Shown here: piece after piece, positions 34,401-46,899 of the stretch
How positions within the stretch are numbered: position 1 is the first letter of the stretch
Layout: each line of letters opens with the position of its first letter
NCBI GenBank assembly: GCA_007258455.2
Contig: VDFB02193867.1
Span: 563,783,291-563,847,290 of the forward strand
Reading direction: 5' to 3'
Source: Sequoia sempervirens
Taxonomy: Eukaryota > Streptophyta > Pinopsida > Cupressales > Cupressaceae
Length of the DNA: 64,000 bases
Position numbers and translations under genes: made by a program
The notes under the pieces: model-generated
Seen by the model: only the letters and a program-made list of their open reading frames with translations
Told to the model about the DNA's origin: nothing
The model's database searches: none

Positions 34401-36274
34401 TTTCTTATCACAAGCACTACAGACTATGCGTGTTGCAATGAGTTTGTTCACTAGATAGAATGGCCCCTCTGGCAGTGGTAAATGTGGTAGTATAGCGCAA
34501 GTTGCAGAAGCTCATAAAAAAAAAATGACCACTGTGGCGGGATCTTGAGTGCCTAAATATAGGTGTTGCTAAGATGAAAGCATTGATCTACAGATTGCTA
34601 ATGTAGTGTACCAGTAGACTGCTCTCATAGCCTGCGCCCTCTCAGTGGAAAACATTCAACACCTTAGTATAGTCCATTTCTGGCCCAAGGAAAAAAATGG
34701 TCGAACTTGGAATCTATAGGCATGGAGAATATTAGAGTCATAGTTTTTGTAGACATTTTAAATCATCTATTTCTTTCGCTCAGAGCTCTGCTAAAATTGC
34801 TCCACTTTTAGAGTGAAGTGCACTGTGAACATCGCTATGAAGAAGGTGATAGTCGTTTGTAGTTTTTTTTTTTTCTAATAATAATAATAATAAATTTCTA
34901 TTGGAAAAAGAGCTAACGGAGCAGCCATCCATGCACTAAAAGAGATTGAAGGTTTGTAGAATTTTTAGGCGCTATTGGTCAGGGGATCTACAAGGGAAAA
35001 GCTACTCTAGAAACTAGATGTTATTAAAAGAGTTAGCTGCCACTAGACCAATATTATCATAGCCCTAAATGATCTGGTTGATGTCGATTTGGAGAAGAGT
35101 CTACTGATAAAAAGGAGAGGTGAAGCTATCACAACAGCAAGATGGAAATAGCATACCGCAAATCATGGAAATACCTCTCTAATGCATGCCACATATCTTA
35201 AGCTATGATGGGATGTTCTAGACAGTTACTGATGGATTTCAAAGACTTTCAAACTAATGTAATTAGCAGGTGCAAAGTGACGAACACAACCTTTGCGCAA
35301 CATCCTCCTAGCATAAGCAATATACGCATGTGAGATAGACACAGACTTAGGATTGGGAAATGAAAATTTTGCTCCCTCTTGAATGACCAATAGGGAATGT
35401 TTGAATTCTTCAAGTTGAGAGAATTATTTTTCTTTACTACTCCTAAATAGATCAGCTGTACATTTTCTTTTTTTTCAAATCTTTATCCCAAACACTTTTT
35501 TTTTTTTTTTCAAGAAACTTTCAAGCATTAATTTTTTATTTCCTATCTTCAAGCAAGTGTGTGGGGCCTTCATGAGGTGGATTGAATAATGCTAAATGAT
35601 GTAGGCCATGTGAATGCCTTAATGAGATAGAGACAACGATAATAATGAGAGAACTCAGACAAAGTACATTACTATGTGACAAAGCTCGTTACACTTGACA
35701 TGGCTGCCTGAATTTTCCCTCTAATTAAAATCATGATTTGCCTATGGTGAGATATTAGCTAATGAAAGCTTCATTGTTCCATTGAAACAAGAATTGTAGA
35801 GCTGAAAAGTTCTGGCCTTGCAGTTTTGGTAAGTTGAAAGGGGAAATGTATGCCAACCCACAAAAATGTCTTAATCATTAAAACTATTAAATGTGCACCA
35901 ACAAGAATATAATAAGTGGTCAGCTATTCCAATATCTATCTAAAATAGAGTTGACTAGGATGGAATATTTGAAACAACAACATTAATGAGATAGAAAAAA
36001 TGACAAAGCATAGTACCTTGGGGAGTATTTTTCATTCCTATTATTCAACTTTCATTGTGTTGTGTTATGAAGAAGCTCCCTCTGGAATCAAATCTCTTTT
36101 TAAATACAATCTCCTTTCTCAAGTATTGTTCTTCTAACCAAGAGTAAATGAGTGGAGAAACTACACATCGATTTATGGATCTTAAAAGGAAATCAATCAA
36201 AATGAGGGGCTTTAGAAATTTTCATAAATGCTATGCTAATAAATAGAATGCACAACCAATCTCAAGAAAAATCT
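31464..36274. other. Long stretch without a recognised gene
   Basis: AT-rich. Contains an imperfect tandem duplication (about 31625-31765 and 31778-31920, sharing AAGGATTCATCTA and CTAACCAAACAA-type phrases), a 16-T run near 35500 and an (ATA)n run near 34880. On the - strand, about 35430-35230 keeps one open stretch (EEFKHSLLVIQEGAKFSFPN, AYIAYARRMLRKG) that looks protein-like but that I cannot name. Small ORFs at 32156, 32971, 33245 and 33879 have no support. Confidence 0.45.
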
Positions 36275-37797
36275 ATGGGCCCCATGGTGGGTGCCAAATG
36301 TGTGAACCCTACATCCAAACTTGCATGAACAAAGAAAACAATCACCTTGTTAGATCAAAATTATAAGGTTAGAATAAGAATTCCCCATAAAATCTATTTG
36401 CATTGTCAAAGAACAAGGAAAAATATGAAATAATTGAGCAAATACAACCAAAAATAACTATTCCTATTATTCAACAATGCAAACACTTGATCTTATGGGG
36501 GGATTGGTGCTATTTTAATATGGAAAATAGCCCTTTCCCAACCCCTTTAGATAAGCTATATGATGAAACTACTTTGAAGATGATATTATGTGGACAAAAT
36601 TAGCTCTCCATTGAAGAGAGTAACTTTGCATGAAGATTGTGGATGCCAAGATGAAGAATGATCCTTCTATTTACAGAACCTCAAGTTGAAAGAGTGCCCA
36701 AAAGAGAGCAATGTGGGATAAAGATTTGGACAATAAGAAGGAGCCACTTGTCACCTTGTGAGTGGTTGAGGAATGTACAAGTTTTGGTTAATGTGCCAAT
36801 AAATGAGATTGGTTGGCCTTTCCAAATTCAAATTTGGCTTGTTGGAGGGAGGAAAAGAGATTTAAATGCCAAGTTGGGGACATGCAAGAGGGAGGTTATT
36901 GCCATGTTGGAAGGGGCAAGTCAACTTGTTTTCAAATTCAAACTTGAGGAATATTCTCCAAAGATGCTTTGTTGAGGGAAAATAAAGATTTTAATAAATG
37001 AATTAAAATGCTTTATTTGCGCAAGTGGGAAAAGCTAGAGGATGTGATGGGTGATTAGATTAGATTAATAATAGTTTGATTAACTTAAGATGATGATTAG
37101 GTGTTTTTGACCCATTTTGACTTAGATACTTTGATTTATTTAAATCAAAAGGGAGGAATATGAATTTGGGATTTAATTAAATAAAGTTTGGTTTATTTAA
37201 TTAAAAGGATGATGTGAGATAAAGGTTAATCAATTTGAAGGAGATGAACTTAGGAGATGATTTATAAAAGATGGAATGTTAGGATGCGATTAAAATTGAT
37301 TTATTTAATCAAATGAGGTAATGATAGGTTTAAATAAAATAATGTTAATTTATTCAATTTAAATGGATGATCCTTAGAGATTGAATTAAATAGACTTGAT
37401 TTATTTGATGAATGGATGAATGTGAATGATGCTAATTTCACATGTCTACAATTTTAATGTTAATCATTCCCAAATTAAGTATAAAAGAGGGTGACATTTT
37501 TCTACACTACAATCCTAGTTAATCTATTAGTTAGGACTAGGATCACTTTTCTCACACTACATACACATTGCACAATAAATAATTATTGTAAAATTTTATG
37601 TAAAATATATATTTATCTTTGCTGCATGTTTAGGAGATGTGTTTGCCACATTAGATATTTATTTATGTCCACTTGTAAATTTGTGTGAGATATTGGTTAG
37701 ATATTTTGTGTTTGTGTTACACATGGAAAAGCTATTTAATACTAGAAAAAACTAGAACAAAAAATTAAATGTTGGGGTTAATGGCTTTGTTCACTCA
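36275..37797. mobile_element. LTR-like unit with tRNA-Lys-type primer site, orientation unclear
   Basis: Candidate LTR 36297-37797 with inverted ends TGTGTGAAC and GTTCACTCA. Just left, the - strand reads TTTGGCACCCACCATGGGGC, which is the tRNA-Lys-type primer site with two CpG-type transitions, arguing for a - strand 5' LTR. Against this, the + strand has GTATAAAAGAGGG at 37479-37491 followed by AATAAAT near 37577, a promoter-plus-polyA layout on the other strand. No gag or pol follows on either side. The small ORFs at 36403 and 36658 lie inside it and are unlikely to be genes. Confidence 0.45.
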
Positions 37798-38559
37798 TGG
37801 TATTGAGGCACATGGATTTACCTAGATCAATCTGTTGTTTTATGTTAGCTTGATTCTTTAAAAGTAAACATGTGTTTAGTGGTTGGGTTGGTTGGTTGGC
37901 TAGTTGGTTATTTGGCTTGGTTGTTATTGTATTAAGCTCTCTTGTTGAGTGCATATGTGAAGCATGCCATGTGATGTGTTTCTACATTCTTGGACACATG
38001 GAAGATACATTAGAGGAGATTGGTGTTTAAGTTTCATTGTTGAATAATACACTAAGTGTGGATGCTTTTGGAGGCTATTTTTTTGTATAGTACATAATAA
38101 AATGAGGAACTCCATATCTCATGAACAAATTATTTGTGACATAACAAATAAAAAATACATTAGAGAGACAACATTAAAATAATTATCTCATATGCTATGA
38201 TTCTTATCACTAGTCTTATGACAAAATAGACTCTAGAGGATACTGTGATATCTCTTGAAGACCTCTACTACTTATGGTGGGGGTGGGTTTTAATGGAAAT
38301 TTGAGTTTAACACCAACCATCTTGCGAAAAAAAGGATAGGATTACAACGATTCTAATGAATGTTATAAACAAAGTGACAATTTTTAGAATTTGTGTTGAT
38401 AGTTTGTTGGAAGAATGAAGAAGGTTCCCTCCAAGTATGTTGTCATTGATGCTAGCATTGGTTGGTAACTAACTATATAATCTATGCATCCATACTAATC
38501 CAATATCTTGATCTGGAAATCTTCGCAATAAAAGGGAATTCAATGATTTTTTGATATAT
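37798..38559. other. No gene recognised
   Basis: AT-rich sequence between two LTR-like units, with no motif I can name. Confidence 0.5.
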
Positions 38560-39340
38560 GTTGATCATGAATGTTAGTTACAGGCATAAACGAGTCTCTA
38601 GTGTGTTTTTGTGATCCGGTTGAGCTATCCTAATGATAGAACTTTAGTATTCTTTGGCCGAAAAGGTTTATATTTTGTGTGTTCCTTTTTAGGTCTAGGC
38701 TGACCTAACATTTGGATAACATGTTTTGTTCTATGTGTCAAAAGGAATTTTGTATTAAGCTGACAAGACTTTTTTATTTTGAGTGTTCCCTCAATAAGGC
38801 TGACTTAATTGATAAAGAAAGTTATGGCTATGCATATATTTATCATGGAAAAGAGGTGAAGAGATATGGAGGATGATGTGTGAATGATGCAATAAGGTTG
38901 ATAGTGCAAAGTTTCTAACAGTAATTGTACACCAGAAAGAAAAGAAGTTTGATATTTCTAGAGCATAATCAAAATTGTCTTCAACACTTTGTAGGTGCAT
39001 TTCTCTAGTTCATTTTGGCAATGAGCCACACCTTTTGTATTTTGGAAATAAGCCACATTTTGTATTCAGGTTGCAAGCCTTTTCAAGGATAGCAAGTATT
39101 GGAAGTGAGCCTTGTAATATCTTATAATCGGTTATAATATATTGTGAGCTAATCCTCACCATGGTTTTTCCCATTTTGGGCTTTCCATGTAAAAATCTTG
39201 GTGTCAATGTGTTATGATCTCCTTTATGTTTTGGTTCACTATTACAATTAGATGTGGATTATTAATTGGATGGTTAATAATTAATTTGACCAACGGAATA
39301 CTGATTCACCCCCCCTCTCAGTAGTCAGTATATTCAACGA
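38560..39340 (+). mobile_element. Copia-type LTR fragment
   Basis: Has the phrases common near the ends of plant copia LTRs: CACCATGGTTTTTCCCATTT, TTCCATGTAAAAATCTTGG and ATTCACCCCCCCCTCTCAGT. A primer site follows at once. The 5' boundary is not visible because no second LTR exists in the window. Confidence 0.6.
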
Positions 39341-39354
39341 TTGGTATTAGAGCC
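39341..39354 (+). promoter_or_regulatory. Copia primer-binding site, initiator tRNA-Met type
   Basis: TTGGTATTAGAGCC, one transition from TTGGTATCAGAGCC, immediately after the LTR fragment. Confidence 0.8.
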
Positions 39355-39379
39355 TAGTTCCTCTGAAAAAGTCTTACAA

Positions 39380-39760
39380 CTTGAGGAAGGTCCCAAAATT
39401 TGAGTACATGGTTGGAAAATACTACTTTGTTCCTCTAAAAGAAAAACCTATATCTAAAGAGATCAATGTTTCCCTTGAGGAATTGAAAAAAAATAAGATG
39501 AGAAGGAAGCTCTGAAAGGAAATATGAAGGAAGCAAATGATTGCATCAGGAGGTTGAGAGAGCATATCAGAAAATTCAAAGATAGACATAGAGAAGTTAA
39601 TGATTAGTTGAAGATAGCTATTGAGGATATTACCTGATTGAAAGTGCAAATAGAAGAAAATAAGTGAATTGAGGAGTGTCTAAAAGCTACTTAGATCCAG
39701 AACAAATTAATGATTGTACAAAACTTGAACAAGAAGTGGTAACTATGCCATAGAAAATTG
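39380..39760 (+). pseudogene. Coiled-coil ORF remnant after the copia primer site
   Basis: Reads KFEYMVGKYYFVPLKEKP and then Lys/Glu-rich heptad-like sequence (VSLEELKKNK, in the next frame EANDCIRRLREHIRKFKDRH), with several stops, and fades by 39760. It is not the usual copia Gag opening. Either a non-autonomous element or a rearranged copy. Confidence 0.4.
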
Positions 39761-41880
39761 GACCCTCTTGAGAAAAGAAACAATTTCATGCATAATTGGA
39801 CCCACTTTTGAGTCCCTTTACATCATTTACCCTTTAAAACTACATTTATAGGCCACCCCTTAGACCCATTAATTCTGATCTAGAGGCCCATTTTACTTGA
39901 GAAATCACATAAAACCTAACAAACAACATTTAATTATCTCATACCCTGAAAACCCACCTTCAAACAATAGTAGTGGGACCCATTTTCCACCTTGGGCGAA
40001 TGAGTCCTCTTTGAGGGAAAATTCAAATTGAAGCAGGGATTTAATTAATTTAACTTTAATTTCTGGTGAATGTCAGCCTCTTAGGTCTAATTAATGGGGA
40101 AATAAGGAGTTTTTTCTTACAAATACATATCATTATTCATTTTTCACATCTTTTTGTCATTTTTCAAGTGCAATTCATGAGTCAAGTCTTATACCACAAG
40201 TTCATGAGAAAAAGTTGAACTTTTAGGGTAACAAAATAAGGTTTTTTTGCAGGTCTTGAAGCTCACTATTTTGATCAAGATTCAAAATTGGAAAGGGTTG
40301 ATGATGGATGCCTATGGTGAATCATGAAGAAATCTAGGGTGAAGAGGTGCAACTAGCCACTAAATCACACCTAAGGACTTGGTTTCCTATTGATTCCATC
40401 TTCCATTTTCACTATATCTTCAGACTAAGGTTTACATCTTTTTTTTATCATTTTCATGTCATTTCATTCCTCTTTTTCATGTGTTGTGAGGTTTCTAGGG
40501 TTGGGATCTTGCATCATATAAATCATTCTTGCATGTCTTATTCTACATCAATACAATATAGTTTTTGTCATGATTCAGACTTTCCTAGTCTTTAACACAT
40601 CCAAGGCTAGGGTTTATGCAGGTTTTTCTCTATTCAAGGTTTAATTACCCAACTAGGGGTTTGAAAAAGGAAAACCTCCCATTAGAGAAACAATTTTAAG
40701 CTATTTTGTAGGAATTTTCTAAGATCTCAAATTAGGTTTTTGACAAAAATTGTTGTACAAGTGTCAAGGTGCAGGACATAGTTTGGAAATTTCATAAATT
40801 AGAAAGTGGACTGATTCACCATGCATGGTGAATGAGTCCCTCTTGAGGTTCAAATTTGAGTTAGATATAGATCCAGATCCCCAACTGTCATAAAATAGAG
40901 TTTGTGCAGAAAAGTCATTATTTGGGACTAATTCGCCCAAGGTGGCAAATGAGTCTCAGTCAGCCCAAGTTCAAGTTTCATCATCTTTCTATATTATTAA
41001 CCAATCTTCTACAATTTACCAAGTGCATTCATTTTGAAAAATAGTCTTCCGTTTAGCCTGATTTGCATTTTTGTTCATTCTTTAAAGTTTCTTTGCAAAC
41101 AACACTATGTTTTCAAACATAGCATAGATCTTAGTCTTGTTTTCATATTCAGTCATTGAAATAATTCAGTTTCATTTAGTTTACTTCAATTAGATTAGAT
41201 AAAATTTCACATAACATTATTTGAATGAACCCTATAGAATTTTTGGCCTAACTCTCTCCTTTAAGGTGAAAAACCCTAGAAGAGTAAGAGAAGTCCTAAG
41301 AGCCAAAAATTGATGGTTCATTTTGGTGAACTTGAATTTTTGAGCATAAGATCATTCTAATTTACATTTTTGATTGTATAATAGGAATTCCTTACTTCAT
41401 CATTTTTCATTATTTTGCATCTTTAGGTTTCTTCAATATTGCATTAGTGAAAGCATTCTTTAGCCTCCATCATTGTATTTCATTCAATCATTCTAAATCT
41501 CTACTTGGCATTCTTTATTTGCATTGTACATATTTGAAATTTTACAGAAAATACAAAAAAATTAGAAAAATATAAAAAAAAATCATATCATTGGACTCAT
41601 TTGCCACCTAGGGTGAATCAGTCCCTTTACAATTTTGCATCAGTACTTTCAAATTTCAATTTATTGCATTGCATCTTTTTGTTTTCTATCATTACCTTTT
41701 TGTTATAGTTCAATTGTTTCTACTTTCATTAGCATAAATTTCATTTATTTTAATGGAATTGATGCATATTTTTAGATCCTTGAACATTTCCTTTTCCATT
41801 TTCATTCATAGTTCTTTTAGATCAGATTCATCGATACATAAGGACACAAAAATTAAAATTTCAAACCATCCCTTCAAACA
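39761..41880 (+). other. Probable leader of a Tat-like gypsy element with four palindromes
   Basis: Non-coding sequence ahead of the gag tail. It carries a 32-nt quasi-palindrome four times (39976-40007, 40808-40839, 40925-40956, 41593-41624). T-rich stretches and a weak 82-codon ORF at 40347 look fortuitous. The LTR of this element is not identified. Confidence 0.5.
39976..41624. repeat. Four dispersed 32-nt quasi-palindromes
   Basis: Each copy starts GGAC, ends GTCC or GTCT and is exactly 32 nt. The second copy is best: GGACTGATTCACC, centre ATGCAT, GGTGAATGAGTCC. Copies one and four match copy three when reverse-complemented. Arms contain TGAGTC/GACTCA-like ends. Sequence beside copies one and two is also related (CTTTGAGG/CTCTTGAGG). 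Confidence 0.9.
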
Positions 41881-41899
41881 CATGATTCAAATTTGAAAC

Positions 41900-43260
41900 A
41901 ACATCTCATCTAAGCCTCTTAGTAGTGATGATGTTGATAAGTTAGATGAAGTCCTTCAAGGCTTCCTCTCACACACTTCATACTCTAATGCTTGAAATGA
42001 GAAACATAAACCTATTAATGATAAAGATTCTCTCCAACCCTTTGCTTGTGATGAATCTAATTTGTTAGATGAATCCCTCTAAGACTTCATCTCTCATAAT
42101 CCATCCACTAAGGTTTATGGGGACCAAATCACAATACTGACCATTACAACCTCTAATGCTTCTCTTGAACATCTTAAACCAGTTAATGAAAATTTACCTC
42201 TCAAACCCTTTAGTCGTGATGATTGGCATTTGATAGATGAGTCTCTTCAAGACTTCATCTCACCAAACTCATTTTCTTTGGTTTGTTGTGAGACCTCTAA
42301 TATCAAGGATGTTAATGTAACTCAACCTAAACTTATACTTTACTCACCCTCACATCCACTTCACCCCTCTAATCGACCTTGATACACCATTTACCCTCCT
42401 ACAACCAATGTATCACAACAATCTAATAATGATATTGTTGCTCATATATATAACACCTGAAACAACCTGCAATCGCGACAATGAACCCCATCCTCTTTAC
42501 CTTTACTTAATCCACCTAGTGCTCCTCATTACATCCCACATAGAAAGGAGTATGATCTTGTTGAACAATTAAAGAATACTCTTACCAAACTTTCCCTTTG
42601 GGATTTGCTTCAAAACTCACCAAATTATCACAACATTCTTCAAACTGCCCTTAAAAAATCACAATTCATCTTGGTACCACTCTGAATGATGTAGCATCTC
42701 TCATACACAAAAAGAATCTTGACATTACCTTTCATCAACATGAGCTCCCTCCTTTGGATTTTCATAATCAACATGATTCCTTTGTGATAATTGCTCATTT
42801 CAACCACATAGTTATCAAGGACAGTCTCATAGATAATGGTTTTTCTGTTAATGTGTGTAGTGTGAGTCTCCTTGATCAATTAGATGTTGATAGGTCACAG
42901 ATAGTACCCGATAATGTCTCCATTTGAGGATTTGATAGTAGAACAAAGCAACCACGTGGGATAATTACTTTGCCTATTACGGTTGGGGTGGCTACTTTGT
43001 AGACTCCTATCCATGTCATGCCTTATGATCTTTCATATAATCTTCTTTTAGGCTAACCATGGATTCATGAGATGAATGTAGTGCCTTCAACACTTCATTG
43101 TATCTTGAAATATGTCTATAACAATCGTATCTATCAAATTGAAATAGATCTCGAGCCTAAAAGTTACTTGCACCTTGAAAAAGGAGTTACAAGTCCTTTG
43201 AAAACATTAATTCCATCATCCAATATAGACCGTCTTCAAATTGAGCACAATGATAATTAA
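41900..43260 (+). pseudogene. Tat-like gypsy gag tail and aspartic protease
   Basis: The gag tail contains EYDLVEQLKNTLTKLSLWDL and LQNSPNYHNILQTALKKSQF, a phrase typical of Tat-type gypsy polyproteins just before the protease. The protease begins near 42790 with IVIKDSLIDNGFSVNVCSVS; the site is D-N-G where many relatives have D-N/G-G or D-S-G. It continues ITLPITVGVATL, LSYNLLLG, then a stop and PWIHEMNVVPSTLHC, the end block of this protease type. Ends TAA at 43258. In-frame stops near 42366, 42687, 42927 and 43055. Confidence 0.8.
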
Positions 43261-43439
43261 TCAATATCTAAATTATTTGGTGACGATCAGGGAACCTTAG
43301 AATTCACACCCTCGTTTATGGGCGAATACACAATTACGCAAAAGAAGGATGAGAAACAAGATCAACTGACAATCATGTCTACTCAAAATTCTGAACAATC
43401 TTCTCAAACATCTATCTCATATAATCTGGATGACAATGC

Positions 43440-43614
43440 GACATACACATGTCAAATTTTGATAAGATAGATTATCAATCCCTACCTAATCTGCATGAAA
43501 TGGAAATACTTTATGGAAAATGCTATAAATTTGTTAAACAATTAGGCTATACTAGAAAAGGGTGTGTAAAAAATGAGCAAGGTATTTGTGTCCCTATTGA
43601 ACCTAATACACAAG
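43440..43614 (+). pseudogene. G-patch-like segment downstream of the protease
   Basis: Reads FVKQLGYTRKGCVKNEQGIC and VPIEPNTQEMKIGL. Tat-type gypsy polyproteins carry such a Gly-rich patch between protease and RT (pattern GY-x-x-G-x-G-x-x-x-x-x-QG); here two of the glycines have changed. Similarity ends near 43615, where a Q-rich sequence on the other strand begins, so RT and the rest were lost at this junction. Confidence 0.6.
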
Positions 43615-44760
43615 AAATGAAAATTGGATTGTGCAGCTTGTTGTTGTTGTTGCAATAAGATTTGGGCTTGGGAAGACTATTGTGCTTGTAATACAGCTTG
43701 GGCAACTTGAGTAGCTTGTGCAGCTTGAGTGGCTTGTTGGGTAGCTAGTTGCACGGCTTGTTGAACAACTAGTTGTGTAGCTTATTATTTTTGTACTTGC
43801 AAGAATGTCTTTTGATAGGAAGCTTTTTGAGCAACTTGCAATGCCATACTGTATTGGCTTGATGTGTTGGAGCTTGGTGGTGGTGGTGGTGGTGGTGGTG
43901 GGAGGCATTATCATGTTAGTGATTAGGGTTTGAGTGGTAGATGGTGCTATCGATGTGGTTGGTCCTTGAGAGACCATGTTTTGAGATGTTAGGGGGGGTG
44001 GTTGATGATGTGGTGATTTCTTGTGTAGTTTTCATTTGTTGTTGCGATGTTGATGACAAGTTTTGAGAGTTTGGCGTGATGCTTTGATTGATGTTCAAGA
44101 TGTTGGTTTTATTTTGATTGATATTTGGTAAAGGTGGAAGCCCTAATCTAAGAATTGGTGTGGATGATGATGGCAATGGTGGAAGTGGTGAAAATGTGAG
44201 AGATGTGATCTCTTGAGGAAATGGTGTTGTGTCAAAAATGCCCCCTGGTCCAAACATGTCACCCTCTCCTTGTGAGGATATGGGGAGAGAGGTTTGGGGT
44301 GTTGTACGAAAGGATGATGATGATGATGGATCATTAGGATCATGGAAAGTGAGAGGGACATATGTATGAAATGGATTTTGGGGTACGTTTTTCCCCAAAA
44401 TGGTTTTTGCATCCAAGTCTTGATTATTGACAAGGGGATATGTTTGTATGGCATTAAGAAATGCACTTCCCTTCTTAACACTAGGTTGAGTTGGAGAAAT
44501 GGATGTTGTGATTTGCGGGATATTTTGAGTGATACTTTGGGATGGGGGTGTAGATGAGATGGGGAGTGTGGATGAAATTGGAGGCATGACCTCTAAGGAT
44601 GGTTCCACTATAGAGCTTACATTGAAATCAGAAGGTAGTTTAGCCCCTTGCTTTGCTAATTTCAGCATGTATAGTGAAGGGTTGAGTCTCATCATGATAT
44701 TGATAATCTTACAGTTCTATCGATTTTGAATCATTTCACTGATTTCCTCATGTGACATTC
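43615..44760 (-). pseudogene. Q/N/S-rich ORF, possibly related to H
   Basis: Starts upstream of a Met at 44695 (MMRLNPSLYMLKLAKQGAKL) and continues Ser/Pro/Thr/Asn-rich (LPPLPNINQNKTNILNINQS). After a frameshift across a (GGT)n run at 43873-43900 it ends with a Gln/Ala repeat region (QQAVQLATQQATQAAQ and QQQQQ). Composition and short phrases (SQQQM, TTPP) resemble H at 19.4-20 kb. Probably a gag-like tail; no catalytic motif. It runs into the second gap. Confidence 0.45.
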
Positions 44761-44773
44761 CAAAAGGATTATT

Positions 44774-44873
44774 NNNNNNNNNNNNNNNNNNNNNNNNNNN
44801 NNNNNNNNNNNNNNNNNNNNNNNNNNNNNNNNNNNNNNNNNNNNNNNNNNNNNNNNNNNNNNNNNNNNNNNNN
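44774..44873. other. Assembly gap (100 N)
   Basis: Exactly 100 N. The left end of the LINE at 45.2 kb and the start of the Q/N-rich ORF lie near or in it. Confidence 0.95.
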
Positions 44874-45189
44874 TTAAAAAATTATCAGAAAATATCCAAT
44901 CCTTACTACATACTATTATCTAACTTCTGAGTGGAGTGATTTTAAAAATACTACAAAAAAGTCCACCGTGCTTGGGTCACACAAGAGTTGCTATGCTATT
45001 TTTTTCTGATAGAAACAATAGCAATTTGTGTCTATCCCTCTTTTGAACCCCTTAATCTCAACCATTTTCAAAATAAATTGGTAGTTTAGAAACTAGACTC
45101 GGAGCACTGCGGTCCTTGTTTTTGTTCCATCAAAAAATTTTGAGTGTAGCTATCCTCAATTTCACATCCAAGGTCAGTATTTCTTGATT

Positions 45190-46830
45190 TCAGAAAAAAA
45201 GTGGCCAGTTAAGCCCCTTTTTTGGGAACCATCTTGGTGCACTTACTCAGGGGAGTGGCAAGATACTTTAAAAGCCAAATACTTTAGCAACTATGAGTCT
45301 TTTAATGATGTTATTAACTCCTCTTTATTACCTAGTGGGTCTGTCTATTGGAATGATATGAGTAGAGGCAAAAAGGTGCTGGAAATGGGGATTGGCTGGC
45401 TTGTTGGAAAAGGAAATAATGTTAGATTTTGGGAAGATAGATGGATTTTCAAGGATCCTTTAGTTAGAAATGAGAAATTTAGTAAATGGATGAATGATTG
45501 TAAAAGGGAATTCAGCGTCCTGGTCAAAGATTACTAGAGGAATGGGGATTGGGTTGATTTGAAAACCATCAGTTTGGATCTTAGCCCTGTTCAGTCTACC
45601 TTCAGGGCCCTAAGATTGGGTCAACACCAGGTGGATGATCTTGTTGTTTGGTTAGACAATCCATCTAGAATTTATTCAGTTTCTTCTTCTACTTATTTGA
45701 TGGTTAGTCTGCTAGAGCCTCTGCCCTTCTGGGCTAAGGCTTGGATTAATCTATTGATTCCTAAATTCAATATTTTCTATTGGATCATGCTACATAATAA
45801 AATTCTCACTTTGGACAATCTTGGAAAGAGAGGAATTCAATTACCTAATAGATGTTATATGTGCAAGAATGATGCTGAGAATGTTAATCATCTTTTCCTT
45901 CATTGTCCTTTTTTTTCACACATCTGGGGCAAAATTTTTGAGCTTCTTGAAGTGGCTTGGGTTTCCCCTGCTTTGGTCAAAGATTTTTTCTTGCAATGGA
46001 AAGCTCCATCAAAAAACCCTTTTATGCGTAGACTTTGGTCTTTTGTTCCACCTTTTGTTTCATGGAATATTTGGAAGGAAAGGAACAACAGAGTGTTTAG
46101 GGATAAAGAGAAGTCGGAGGGGGACTTGTTTGAAAAAATTGTTAGGGTTATAAAGGAAAATTTATCTTTAACCTCTAGAAAAATGGATGATAAAGTTACT
46201 TGGTCTCCTTTTGATTTTGCTACTGCTGAAAAGTGGAATTTGAATTTAGTTACTGTAAATGTCCCCACGCTAGCCTTTTGTGGGAGGGAGAATGCTAGTT
46301 GGACTTTTCCACCTTTGGGTTAGATGAAAGCCAATTTTGATTATGCTGCAAAAGGCAACCCCGGGAAAGCTGGTAGTGGGTGTGTCTTAAGGGACAATTC
46401 AAGGGCTTTTATTGCGGCTTTTGGTGTGGACATTGGTACCCAAAATAATCATGTTACGGAAGCTGTTGGGGCTTATCACGCGGTTAAATTGGCTTTCAAT
46501 ATGAATACAAAATGTCTTTGGTTGGGTGGTGATTCGAAGAATATAATAAATTGCATTCTGGGGATTACCCCTCCTTCGTGGACCATTAAAAACTGGATCA
46601 AAGATACAATTGCTTTATTAAGTAAATTCGACAAAGTGAAACTTTCCCATGCCTATAGAGAAGCCAATAAGGTGGCAGATTACTTTTCCAATGAAGGGGT
46701 TAAGAAGGGCAGGGAAAACACGTGGAGGAAGAATGATTACCTCCATTATGAGGTGAAAGCTCTAATTTATTATGATTCTACGCATGGTAGAGAAGCTTGT
46801 CTATGCCATGATGAAGCGGATAAAGGTTAG
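45190..46830 (+). pseudogene. LINE ORF2 C-terminal half: zinc-binding region and RNase H
   Basis: C-terminal part of an L1-type plant LINE polyprotein. FRAGMENT order: KYFSNYESF and GNNVRFWEDRWI (post-RT), FWAKAWINLLIPKFNIFYW, CYMCKNDAENVNHLFLHCPF (zf-RVT Cys/His cluster), WNIWKERNNRVF, then after a TAG at 46321 an RNase H domain: ANFDYAAKGNPGKAGSG (Asp), VTEAVGAYHAVKLAF (Glu), LGGDSKNII (Asp), ANKVADYFSN (Asp). All four catalytic acidic residues remain. Stops: TAG 45535 and TAG 46321, both explained by G-to-A at Trp. The start is lost near 45190; RT itself is absent. The frame ends at 46828 and an extra ORF follows. Confidence 0.92.
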
Positions 46831-46899
46831 GTACGCCGATTTCATCAGATTTGATGGGATCGACATCATTTTCCTTTTCAAGAAGAGTCTTTGACATGC

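Noticed and set aside
36285..36300. tRNA-Lys gene (GCCCCATGGTGGGTGCCA reads like a tRNA 3' end)
   Set aside because: No cloverleaf upstream. It is the complement of a tRNA-Lys-type primer-binding site beside an LTR.
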